From: Nocardioides sp. SLBN-35
GTDB taxonomy: Bacteria > Actinomycetota > Actinomycetes > Propionibacteriales > Nocardioidaceae
NCBI RefSeq assembly: GCF_006715725.1
Contig: NZ_VFNU01000001.1
Coordinates: forward strand, 4,774,001 to 4,838,000
Direction of reading: 5' to 3'
Length of the DNA: 64,000 nt
This document shows, in pieces, positions 8,772 through 15,950 of the stretch; the first letter of the stretch is position 1, and each line of letters opens with the position of its first letter. A program made the translations under genes and the position numbers. The notes beneath the pieces are model-generated. The model was not told where the DNA came from, did not search any database, and saw only the letters and a list, made by a program, of their open reading frames with translations.

Positions 8772-9557
8772 CTAGACGCGCAGGTCGGTGGGCAGCTGCA
8801 GGTCGGTGTAGGTCAGCAGCTCGCCCAGCTTGCGGGAGGCCTCCAGCAGGCGGGGCGACACCTCGGTCACCCATTCAGGGGTCAGCCGGAAGCTCGGGCC
8901 GCCGATCCACACGGCGTACGGGTAGCTGTCACCGACCCGCACCGGCGCGGCGACGGACGTCGCGCCCTCCTCCAGCTCGTCGCGGGAATGCGCGTAGCCG
9001 CGCTCCCGGATCGCCTGGAGCATGGCCACGAACGCGTCGGCGCCGCCGAGAGACGCCGGACCGTGGCGGTCGATGTCCTCGACGTACTCGTCGAGCTTGG
9101 CCTTGTCGAGCATGGCCAGCAGGACCTTGCCGGTCGACGTCGACCAGACCGGCTGGGTCCGCGGCACCGGCTTCATGGTCTGCCCGATCAGCCGCGGACC
9201 GGCGACCTGGGCCACGACCATGACGTTCGGCGGGTGCAGCACGTCGAAGCCGCAGGTCTCCTGAGTGTCGGCCGCGAGGTCCGCCAGCACCTGGCGCATG
9301 TGGCGGTAGCCACCGTTGCTGTCGAGGAATCCTCCGACGATCGAGAGCAGGCCGAGAGACACCTTGTAGCGGCGCGTGTCGGGGTCGAGGGTCAGCCAGC
9401 TCTCCCTCTCGAGGACGCTGAGCACGCGGTAGCAGGTCGCCTTCGGGATGCCCGACTCCCGCGCGATCTCGCTGAGCCCGACGCCGTTCGGGTGAGCGGC
9501 GACGGCCCGCAGGACCCAGATCGTGCGGCGCACGAGTCCCGATTCGTTGGCTGCCAT
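8772..9557 (-). CDS. IclR-family transcriptional regulator of the catabolic island
   Basis: A 261-residue DNA-binding regulator. The N-terminal winged helix-turn-helix covers about residues 8-70 (VGLSEIARESGIPKATCYRVLSVLERE). A GAF-like IclR effector domain follows, with the family segments VWSTSTGKVLLAML and GYAHSRDELEEGATSVAAPV. IclR proteins bind dyads as dimers or tetramers and release or recruit polymerase on binding a catabolic intermediate. I chose the ATG at 9557, preceded by GGAGGGAC; an upstream in-frame extension to 9638 has no family similarity. It lies 94 bp downstream of the permease dppC on the same strand. It is the only IclR gene in the window and the likeliest protein to bind the six shared operators. 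Confidence 0.88.
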   Translation of the reverse strand: MAANESGLVRRTIWVLRAVAAHPNGVGLSEIARESGIPKATCYRVLSVLERESWLTLDPDTRRYKVSLGLLSIVGGFLDSNGGYRHMRQVLADLAADTQETCGFDVLHPPNVMVVAQVAGPRLIGQTMKPVPRTQPVWSTSTGKVLLAMLDKAKLDEYVEDIDRHGPASLGGADAFVAMLQAIRERGYAHSRDELEEGATSVAAPVRVGDSYPYAVWIGGPSFRLTPEWVTEVSPRLLEASRKLGELLTYTDLQLPTDLRV

Positions 9558-9651
9558 GAGGTCCCTCCATGGTGATGTCGGCCGAACACTAGCGCAGGTG
9601 AGCCAACGTGCCGCCCGATCGGCAGCTTCGAACAGCACGTCGTCATCGGCA

Positions 9652-10527
9652 TCACCGCAGGGTCGGATCGAAGGTGTCGCGCAGGCCGTCGCCGACCAGG
9701 TTGAGGCTCAGCACGGTGATCAGGATCGCGACACCGGGGAACACGCTGATGTGCGGCGCGGAGGCGACGTACTGCCGTCCACTGGCCAGCATCGCGCCCC
9801 ATTCCGGGCTCGGCGGCTGCGCGCCCAGGCCCAGGAAGCTGAGCGAGGAGATGCCCACGATCGCCAGCGCCAGGCCCACGGTGGTGATCACGATGATCGG
9901 CGCGTTGATGTTGGGCAGCACATGTCGCCACGCGATCCATGGCCCGCGTACGCCGGAGGCATGGGCGGCCTCGATGTACTCCTTGCTCATCACCTCGAGG
10001 GTCGCGCCGCGCACCACCCTGGCGTACTGCGGGATGTAGGTGATCCCGATCGCGATGGCGGCGTTGCGCAGGCTGGGGCCGGCGACGGCGACCACCAGGA
10101 TCGCGAGGAGGAAGTAGGGGAAGGACAGCACCAGGTCCATCGTCCGCATCAGCAGGCTGTCGGCGACCCCGCCGCGATAGCCGGCAAGCACGCCGATCAG
10201 GGTGCCGACGACGCCGCTCAGCGCGACCGAGCCGACCGCGGCGAGCAGCGTCGAGCGGGCGCCGATCATGATCCGGCTCAGGATGTCGCGCCCGAACTCG
10301 TCGCGGCCCAGCCAGGCGTCGCTGCTCGGCCCGGCCCGGCGCAGGTCGAGGTGCTGGGTGGCCGGGTCGTGCGGGGCGATCCAGGGGGCGAGCACCGCGG
10401 CGAGCACCAGCAGGCCCAGGACCAGCAGGCCCACGACCGCGGCGCGGTTGCGCGCGAAGGTGTGCCAGGTCTCGGACCAGCGCGTCGGTTCCGCCGTCGG
10501 CACGCTGACGTTCGTTGCCTGCGTCAT
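9652..10527 (-). CDS. Dipeptide/oligopeptide-type ABC permease, DppC type
   Basis: A 291-residue inner membrane subunit of a peptide/nickel-type ABC importer. It has a leading hydrophobic segment after a cytoplasmic start (about residues 30-50), the OppC N-terminal loop (WIAPHDPATQHLD, GRDEFGRDILSRI), then five further membrane segments with the EAA-like loop EAAHASGVRGPWIAWRHVLPNI that contacts the ATPases. The ATG at 10527 lies one base after the stop of dppB, a tight coupling. Together with dppB, the ATPases at 18189-20332 and the binding protein at 26217-27755 it makes one complete importer. The substrate is unknown; in this context a small nitrogen compound or peptide is likely. Confidence 0.88.
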   Translation of the reverse strand: MTQATNVSVPTAEPTRWSETWHTFARNRAAVVGLLVLGLLVLAAVLAPWIAPHDPATQHLDLRRAGPSSDAWLGRDEFGRDILSRIMIGARSTLLAAVGSVALSGVVGTLIGVLAGYRGGVADSLLMRTMDLVLSFPYFLLAILVVAVAGPSLRNAAIAIGITYIPQYARVVRGATLEVMSKEYIEAAHASGVRGPWIAWRHVLPNINAPIIVITTVGLALAIVGISSLSFLGLGAQPPSPEWGAMLASGRQYVASAPHISVFPGVAILITVLSLNLVGDGLRDTFDPTLR

Positions 10528-10528
10528 C

Positions 10529-11449
10529 TCACAGTCCCCTCTGCCTCGGGTCGACCCACTTGTAGAGCACGTCGACAGCCAGGTTGAGCAACACGAACAC
10601 GACGGTGCCCAACAGCACCGCGCCGCGGACGATCGGGTAGTCGCGGCCCTCGATCGCGGTGACCATCAGCCGGCCCATGCCCGGGATGCCGAAGATCGTC
10701 TCGGTGAGCACCGCTCCGCCGATCAGGGCTCCGAACTGGAGGCCGATGACAGTCAGCACCGGCCCCAGCGCGTTCTTCAGCGCGTACTTCAGCACGACGG
10801 TGCGCTCGGGCATCCCCGCAGCCCGGGCGGTGCGGACGTAGTCGCTGCCCAGCACCTCCAGCATGCTGGAGCGGGTCAGCCGGGTGATCACCGCCAGCGG
10901 GTAGGTGCTCAGCGCCAGGGCCGGCAGCACCAGGTGGCCGTAGGTGCCCCAGCCGAAGGCGGGGAAGATCGAGACCTTCACCGAGAACGCGATGATGAGC
11001 AGGATCGCGAGCCAGAACACCGGCATCGAGACCAGCGCGAGGACGCCGACGCGGACCACGTTGTCGATCCACGAGTACTGCTTGACCGCGGTCAGGATGC
11101 CGACGCCGACGCCGACCGTCACGGCGAGCAGCATCGCGGTGAGCGCGAGCGTCGCGCTGACAGAGGCGGTGCGGCCGAGCTCGGAGGCGACGTCCCGGCC
11201 GCTGCGGTAGGACTCGCCGAGGTCGCCGCCCAGTGCGTCGCCCACGAACGACAGGTACTGGACGACGATCGAGCGGTCCAGCCCCAGCTCGTGGTTGAGC
11301 CGCGCGACCTCGTCGGGCGTCGCGTTCTGTCCGAGCAGCAGGGTCGTGGGGTCGCCCGGCGCCAGCGAGAGGGCGACGAACACGACGAACGCGATGACGA
11401 GCAGCAGCGGCACGAGCTGCGCGACGCGCTTGCAGATGTAGAGAGCCAT
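10529..11449 (-). CDS. Dipeptide/oligopeptide-type ABC permease, DppB type
   Basis: A 306-residue membrane subunit of the same importer. The N-terminus (YICKRVAQLVPLLLVIAFVVF) and the motif LAPGDPTTLLLG are diagnostic of DppB/OppB. Six membrane segments can be traced, and the EAA loop is RTARAAGMPERTVVLKYALKNAL. The ATG at 11449 follows GGAGGAG closely. It sits between the enoyl-CoA hydratase-like gene (27 bp upstream) and dppC (1 bp downstream) in one transcription unit behind operator C. Confidence 0.88.
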   Translation of the reverse strand: MALYICKRVAQLVPLLLVIAFVVFVALSLAPGDPTTLLLGQNATPDEVARLNHELGLDRSIVVQYLSFVGDALGGDLGESYRSGRDVASELGRTASVSATLALTAMLLAVTVGVGVGILTAVKQYSWIDNVVRVGVLALVSMPVFWLAILLIIAFSVKVSIFPAFGWGTYGHLVLPALALSTYPLAVITRLTRSSMLEVLGSDYVRTARAAGMPERTVVLKYALKNALGPVLTVIGLQFGALIGGAVLTETIFGIPGMGRLMVTAIEGRDYPIVRGAVLLGTVVFVLLNLAVDVLYKWVDPRQRGL

Positions 11450-11476
11450 GGCTCCTCCTGTCCGGGACTCGGTCGA

Positions 11477-12295
11477 TCAGCTCGTCTGGTACGGCGTGTC
11501 GCGGGCCGCGAGGAAGGCCCGGAAGCCGTCCTTGGCCCGGATCTCCCGCAGCCGGTCTCGCTCGGGCAGCCCGGTCGAGTCGAGCACGAGGGTGTCGGCG
11601 AAGCGGTGCCCCATCTGCAGGCCCTTGAAGCCCTGGGTGTCGAGCATCATCCGCACCGACCGCTTGACCGACTGCAGGGTCAGCAGCGGCGCGTTCGCGA
11701 TCCGGTGCGCCAGGGCCAGCGCCTCGCGGTCGACCGCGTCGTCGGCGACCACGCGGTTGACCAGGCCCAGGCGGTAGGCCTCATCCGCGTCCACGGAGTC
11801 ACCGGTGAGGTACATGTGGTTCATCAGCTTGAAGTGCGTGAGCCACGGCAGGAGCAGCAGCGGCGACAGCGTGCCGTGCCGGATCTCCGGCTCGCCGAAG
11901 GAGGCCGAGCGGCCGCAGATGGTCAGGTCGCCGATCAGCGCGAGATTGCAGCCCGCGGCCAGCGCGACGCCCTTGACGGCCGTGATCAGCGGCTTGTCGA
12001 GGTACCACAGCCGCTCGATCATGCGCGCGTTGCGCTGAGCGATCGCGTCGACCTCCATCGTGGAGGTCGGCGCCGGGTCGTTGACCAGGTCGACGCCCGA
12101 GGAGAAGGCACGTTCGCCATCGGCGGCGAGGACGACGACCTTGACCGCCGGGTCCGACTCGACGTCCTCGATGGCGCGGTTGAGCTCGATGACCGTCTGC
12201 CGACGCAACGCGTTCAATGCGGACGGACGTGCCAGAGTGATCACCGCGACCTGGTCGTCACGCTCCACCCGGATGTCCTCGAACACTGGCTCCAC
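11477..12295 (-). CDS. Enoyl-CoA hydratase/isomerase family (crotonase fold)
   Basis: A 272-residue crotonase-superfamily enzyme, a cytosolic family acting on acyl-CoA thioesters. The oxyanion-hole segments are visible: AFSSGVDL near residue 65 and AVKGVALAAGCNLALIGDLTICGRSASFGEPEI near 105-140. The Glu of FGEPEIRHG is at the usual acid/base position; the second usual Glu is replaced in GTLSPLLLLPW, so hydratase activity should not be assumed. The start is GTG at 12295. It is the first gene of the unit that continues with the permeases, directly behind promoter/operator C, so expression is tied to substrate uptake. A role in degrading a CoA-activated intermediate, together with the acyl-CoA synthetase at 15951-18074, is inferred. 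Confidence 0.8.
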   Translation of the reverse strand: MEPVFEDIRVERDDQVAVITLARPSALNALRRQTVIELNRAIEDVESDPAVKVVVLAADGERAFSSGVDLVNDPAPTSTMEVDAIAQRNARMIERLWYLDKPLITAVKGVALAAGCNLALIGDLTICGRSASFGEPEIRHGTLSPLLLLPWLTHFKLMNHMYLTGDSVDADEAYRLGLVNRVVADDAVDREALALAHRIANAPLLTLQSVKRSVRMMLDTQGFKGLQMGHRFADTLVLDSTGLPERDRLREIRAKDGFRAFLAARDTPYQTS

Positions 12296-12306
12296 CGTTC
12301 CGCTCT

Positions 12307-12371
12307 GGTTCGATCATCGAACCGTCGATTCGTTTTGGCTCAATGAACGCCACCGCGGACTCCGCTGTCAA
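12307..12371 (-). promoter_or_regulatory. Promoter with operator C of the island regulon
   Basis: On the minus strand, TTGACA (12366-12371) is followed after 17-18 bp by a weak -10, GTTCATT (12342-12348). The dyad GGTTCGATCATCGAACC (plus strand, 12307-12323) and the third half-site GTCGATTCG lie downstream. It drives the enoyl-CoA hydratase - dppB - dppC unit. The gap between -10 and operator is about 9 bp, longer than at A, B and E. Confidence 0.65.
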
Positions 12372-12455
12372 GGGTTTGGGCGGACCGAGAAGCCTCTTCG
12401 CGCTCCCCGGGCGGGATTCCGGCCATGCCGACCTCGACGGATCGCCCTGAACTCA

Positions 12456-12514
12456 TTGACACACCCCTGGCCTATTGGTTCACTGACTGACACTAGTAGT
12501 TCAGTCAGTGAACC
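12456..12514 (+). promoter_or_regulatory. Promoter with long palindromic operator D of the island regulon
   Basis: TTGACA (12456-12461) faces the hydantoinase-like gene. Perfect 14-bp arms follow: GGTTCACTGACTGA (12477-12490) and TCAGTCAGTGAACC (12501-12514), separated by 10 bp. The right arm also reads as the regulon dyad GTTCAGTCAGTGAACC. A hexamer 17 bp from the -35, TTCACT (12479-12484), falls inside the left arm, so a bound protein would cover the promoter. Sites C and D share a 258-bp divergent intergenic region. Confidence 0.68.
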
Positions 12515-12553
12515 GATACCTGGGCTCTCGGCCGGGGAGGAAGGGCGCAGCGC

Positions 12554-13912
12554 ATGGAGTTCGACATCGCCATCACGGGAGCCGAGCTGGTCGACCCGCA
12601 GTGGGGTCAGCGAAAGGCTACGCTCGCCATCCGCGACGGGCGGATCGCGGGGTGGATCGATCCGGCGGTCCCCGTCGAGGCCCGCGAGGTGATCGACGCG
12701 AGCGGGCAGGTCGTCCTCCCCGGCGTGATCGACCCGCACACCCACTTCGGTTACGCGCAGTCCTTCCAGGCCGACGTCGCGAGCGAGACCCGCTCCGCCG
12801 CGCTCGGCGGGGTGACCTCGATCCTGTCCTTCTACCGGCAGTACCAGGGTCTGGCCCCCGCGCCGTACGACGAGCTGCCCGAGCTCGCGGCGGCGATCGA
12901 CCAGTCGGCGCACGTCGACGTGGGCCTCCACTTCGGCATGCTGGCCGAGACCCAGGTCGACGAGATCGAGAAGTACGCCGGCCAGGGCGTCACGTCCCAC
13001 AAGTTCTACATGGCCTACCGCGGCCCCGACGGCGCGACGGTCGGCATGGTCAACGAGTGCGACGACGGCCTTCTCCTCGAGGGCCTGGCGAAGGTCGCCG
13101 CCATCGACGGCGTCGCCTGCATCCACGCGGAGAACACCGACATCGTCAACCGGTCGATGCGCCAGGTCCGGGAGGCGGGCGAGCAGGGTCTGCGCGCCTG
13201 GTCGAACGCCCGACCCGCCTTCGCCGAGGCCGAGAACATCCGCCGGGTCGCCTTCCTCGCCGACCACGTGGACGCGACGATCTACCTGGTCCACATCGGC
13301 TCGCGCGAGTCCCTCGACGCCGCCCGGTACGTGCGCGACAGCGGCAGCCGGGCATGGGTGGAGACCTGCCCCCACTACCTGACGCACACCTACGACAGCC
13401 CGGTCGGCTCGCTCGCGAAGATCAACCCGCCGGTGCGCAGCTCCGACGACGTCGAGGCCCTGTGGCAGGGCCTCATCGACGGCTCGGTCGACACCGTCGG
13501 CACCGACCACTGCGCCGTACCGCGGGAGAAGAAGGAGGCCGACATCTGGTCAGCAGCCGCCGGCTTCCCGGGCATGGCGACCACCCTCCCGGTCCTGCTC
13601 TCCGAGGGCTACCACCGCCGTGGCATGACCTTGCAGCGGGTCGCCCAGGTCCTGTCGGGCAACGCCGCGTCGATCTTCGGCATGGCGCAGAAGGGCACGC
13701 TGCGCCCCGGCGCCGACGCGGACGTGGTGATCTGCGACCTCGGCCTGGAGCGCACCGTCCGCCACGAGCAGCTGGGCAGCCTGTGCGACTACAGCATCCT
13801 CGACGGCCGGAGCCTGCGCGGCTGGCCGGTCCGCACGCTGGTCCGCGGCGTCACCGTCGCCCTCGACGGCAAGGTCGTCGGCGAGCCGACCGGCGCGTTC
13901 ATCCATCGCTGA
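12554..13912 (+). CDS. Dihydropyrimidinase/hydantoinase-family cyclic amidohydrolase
   Basis: A 452-residue amidohydrolase-superfamily enzyme that hydrolyses cyclic amides (hydantoins, dihydropyrimidines, allantoin) to N-carbamoyl acids. All binuclear metal ligands are visible: H62 and H64 in DPHTHFG, the Lys normally carboxylated at K150 in SHKFYMAY, H191 in CIHAEN, H247 in VHIGS and D318 in GTDHC. The length is normal for the family (450-480). The ATG at 12554 follows a GGGAGGAAGGG stretch. It is the first gene of a unit with a nitrilase-type hydrolase and an LLM oxidoreductase. Ring opening followed by N-carbamoyl hydrolysis is the reductive pyrimidine or hydantoin route. The exact ring substrate is not predictable from sequence. 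Confidence 0.88.
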   Translation: MEFDIAITGAELVDPQWGQRKATLAIRDGRIAGWIDPAVPVEAREVIDASGQVVLPGVIDPHTHFGYAQSFQADVASETRSAALGGVTSILSFYRQYQGLAPAPYDELPELAAAIDQSAHVDVGLHFGMLAETQVDEIEKYAGQGVTSHKFYMAYRGPDGATVGMVNECDDGLLLEGLAKVAAIDGVACIHAENTDIVNRSMRQVREAGEQGLRAWSNARPAFAEAENIRRVAFLADHVDATIYLVHIGSRESLDAARYVRDSGSRAWVETCPHYLTHTYDSPVGSLAKINPPVRSSDDVEALWQGLIDGSVDTVGTDHCAVPREKKEADIWSAAAGFPGMATTLPVLLSEGYHRRGMTLQRVAQVLSGNAASIFGMAQKGTLRPGADADVVICDLGLERTVRHEQLGSLCDYSILDGRSLRGWPVRTLVRGVTVALDGKVVGEPTGAFIHR

Positions 13913-13971
13913 TCCGCTTCCCGCGGACGGCGCCCCACCCTGATGAGGAAGAAGAAGAGGTAGTCCCACCA

Positions 13972-14874
13972 ATGAAGGCAAAGGTACTGCTGATCCAGAA
14001 CGGACCGGCGACCACGGACCCCCAGAAGAACGTCGACGACAACCTGGCCCTGGTGGCCGAGGCCACCAAGGACTTCAAGCCCGACTTCGTCCTGTTCAGC
14101 GAGCTCTCGAGCACCCAGTACTTCTGCGGCTACAACACCCCCGAGCACTTCCAGCTCGCCGAGCCCATCGACGGTCCGTCGGTCCGCCGCCACCAGGAGC
14201 TCGCCAAGGAGCTCGGGGCCTACGTCATCTTCCCGTTCTACGAGAAGGGTGAGGTCAAGGGCGAGTTCTACAACAGTGCGGCCGTCATCGACCGCGAGGG
14301 CAATCTGATTCCCGGCGACCTGCCCGACGGGCGCCAGGTGCGGGTCTACCGCAAGAACCACATCCCCGACCAGTGGTCCTACTCCCCCGGCCTCAACGAG
14401 CGGTACTACTTCAAGGAGGGCCCGGGCCTGGCGACCTTCAAGACGGAGTACGGCAAGATCTCGATCCTCATCTGCTACGAGCGCTCCTTCCCGGAGGCGT
14501 GGCGGGTCCTGGCCCTGCAGGGTTCGAAGATCATGTTCGTGCCGGTCGCCGCCTGGGGTCCGAACCGGGCCGACTCCTGGGGCGGAGAGCTGCGCACCGC
14601 CGCCATCCAGAACGGCCTGTTCGTGGTCGCCTCCAACAAGGGCGGACTCGAGGAGACCGAGGGGCCGCGTCACATGTTCGGCGCCAGCCGGATCTTCTCG
14701 CCGATGGGCGAGGAGCTGGCCGCCGGCCCGTCCGGAGAGGGTCCGTTCGTGCTCACGGCCGAGCTCGACCTGGACCAGGTCGACCAGCATGGCGTGCGGT
14801 ACACCTTCTTCCGCGACCGCCGTCCCGAGCTCTACGGCACGCTGAGTGACGACGTCGCTCGCGGCGTCCTCTGA
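13972..14874 (+). CDS. Nitrilase-superfamily hydrolase, beta-ureidopropionase-like
   Basis: A 300-residue carbon-nitrogen hydrolase, a paralogue of the gene at 2944-3786. The triad is E44 (FSELSS), K128 (YRKNHIPD) and C168 (LICYERSFPE). The segment WGGELRTAAIQNGLFVVASNKGG and the C-terminal FFRDRRPELYGTL are shared with N-carbamoyl amidases. It likely removes the carbamoyl group (giving CO2 and ammonia) from the ring-opened product of the upstream hydantoinase-like enzyme; the adjacency supports this. The ATG at 13972 is preceded by a purine-rich GAAGAAGAGG. The gap to the previous gene is 59 bp and to the next 7 bp, so the three genes form one unit under operator D. Confidence 0.84.
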   Translation: MKAKVLLIQNGPATTDPQKNVDDNLALVAEATKDFKPDFVLFSELSSTQYFCGYNTPEHFQLAEPIDGPSVRRHQELAKELGAYVIFPFYEKGEVKGEFYNSAAVIDREGNLIPGDLPDGRQVRVYRKNHIPDQWSYSPGLNERYYFKEGPGLATFKTEYGKISILICYERSFPEAWRVLALQGSKIMFVPVAAWGPNRADSWGGELRTAAIQNGLFVVASNKGGLEETEGPRHMFGASRIFSPMGEELAAGPSGEGPFVLTAELDLDQVDQHGVRYTFFRDRRPELYGTLSDDVARGVL

Positions 14875-14881
14875 GGCCGCG

Positions 14882-15886
14882 ATGGACGTCGGAGTCTTCC
14901 TCGGGTCCCAGTACGCGGCCAACGAGGACATCGCGGCGGCGGTCACCGGCCTGATCGAGCAGACCCGGCTGATCCGCGACACCGGGTACGACGCGATCTG
15001 GCTGGGGCAGCACTTCCTGAGCCACCCGGAGCAGTACCTGCAGACGACCCCGCTGCTTGCCCGGCTGGCCGCGGAGGCCGGCGAGATGAACGTCGGCACG
15101 AACCTGCTGCTGCTGCCGATGCTCAACCCGGTCGACGTGGCCGAGCAGTACGCGACCATGGACGTCATCACCGGCGGCCGGCTGATCCTCGGCGTGGGCC
15201 TGGGCTATCGCGCCGAGGAGTTCGCCGCGATGCAGCTGGACAAGAAGGACCGCGTGGGCCGGTTGGTCGAGGGGGTCGAGATCCTCAAGCGACTCTGGAC
15301 CGAGGACCACGTCTCCTTCCAGGGCAGGCACTTCACCCTCGACGACGTCAGCATCGCGCCCAAGCCGCTGCAGAACCGGCCGCAGATCTGGTTCGGCGCG
15401 ACGGCGGACAAGGCGATCGAGCGGGCCGCCACCCATGCGGACGCATGGATCGCCACGTCGATGACCGAGTGGGACGAGATGAAGCGTCAGGTCGACCTCT
15501 ACCACGGGGCCCGCGCGCAGGCCGGCCTGCCGCGGGAGGTGCGCTTCGCCAAGTGCGTCGAGCTCTACGTCGGCGACGACAAGGAGAGCGCGCTGCGCGA
15601 GGCCGAGCCGTTCATCGGCGCCAAGTACAGGGCGTACTACTCGTGGGGCATGGGCGACAACGTCCCCGGCGAGAGCGGCGCCAACATCAGCGACTTCGCC
15701 GAGCTGACCAAGAACCGGTTCATCGTCGGCGGTCCGGAGGACGTCATCGAGGACTGCCTCCACCACCGCGACGTGCTCGGGGTGACCGACCTGATCGTCC
15801 GGCTGAACTTCCCGGGCATGCCCAAGGAGCTGGTCCACCGCAACATCGAGCGGTTCGCCACCGAGGTGATCCCCCACATCCGCTGA
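14882..15886 (+). CDS. LLM-class flavin-dependent oxidoreductase (second copy)
   Basis: A 334-residue luciferase-like protein, the second in the island. The N-terminus MDVGVFLGSQY and the segments TGYDAIWLGQHFL, GGRLILGVGLGYRAEEFAAM and PQIWFGATADKAIERAA are typical of FMN-dependent LLM monooxygenases. A C-terminal NRFIVGGPEDVIEDC is common in the family. The ATG at 14882 follows the previous stop by 7 bp with GAGG at good distance; a longer in-frame start at 14846 would run inside the upstream gene. It closes the hydantoinase-like - amidohydrolase - LLM unit. An oxygenase or dehydrogenase acting on the ring compound or on a side chain is inferred. Confidence 0.8.
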   Translation: MDVGVFLGSQYAANEDIAAAVTGLIEQTRLIRDTGYDAIWLGQHFLSHPEQYLQTTPLLARLAAEAGEMNVGTNLLLLPMLNPVDVAEQYATMDVITGGRLILGVGLGYRAEEFAAMQLDKKDRVGRLVEGVEILKRLWTEDHVSFQGRHFTLDDVSIAPKPLQNRPQIWFGATADKAIERAATHADAWIATSMTEWDEMKRQVDLYHGARAQAGLPREVRFAKCVELYVGDDKESALREAEPFIGAKYRAYYSWGMGDNVPGESGANISDFAELTKNRFIVGGPEDVIEDCLHHRDVLGVTDLIVRLNFPGMPKELVHRNIERFATEVIPHIR

Positions 15887-15901
15887 CCTCCCAGCAGCGG
15901 C

Positions 15902-15937
15902 CGGCGCCGCGGCACCGCACCCCCGGGTACGGCGCCG
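15902..15937. terminator. Possible bidirectional hairpin between convergent genes
   Basis: An 8-bp GC stem (15902-15909 with 15930-15937, core GGCGCCG/CGGCGCC) with a 20-nt loop lies in the 64-bp gap between the convergent LLM and acyl-CoA synthetase genes. The loop is long, so the call is weak. Confidence 0.35.
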
Positions 15938-15950
15938 CGCCGCCCGTGGT

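Noticed and set aside
10202..12346. A 714-codon plus-strand frame across the permease and hydratase genes
   Set aside because: It has low-complexity Arg/Asp/Glu/Gln-rich composition and lies opposite three well-supported genes; it is a coding shadow.
3818..15886. The two LLM enzymes as RutA-type pyrimidine oxygenases of a Rut pathway
   Set aside because: No RutB-F homologues are present, and the island has a hydantoinase-like enzyme instead, so the Rut label would be overreach.
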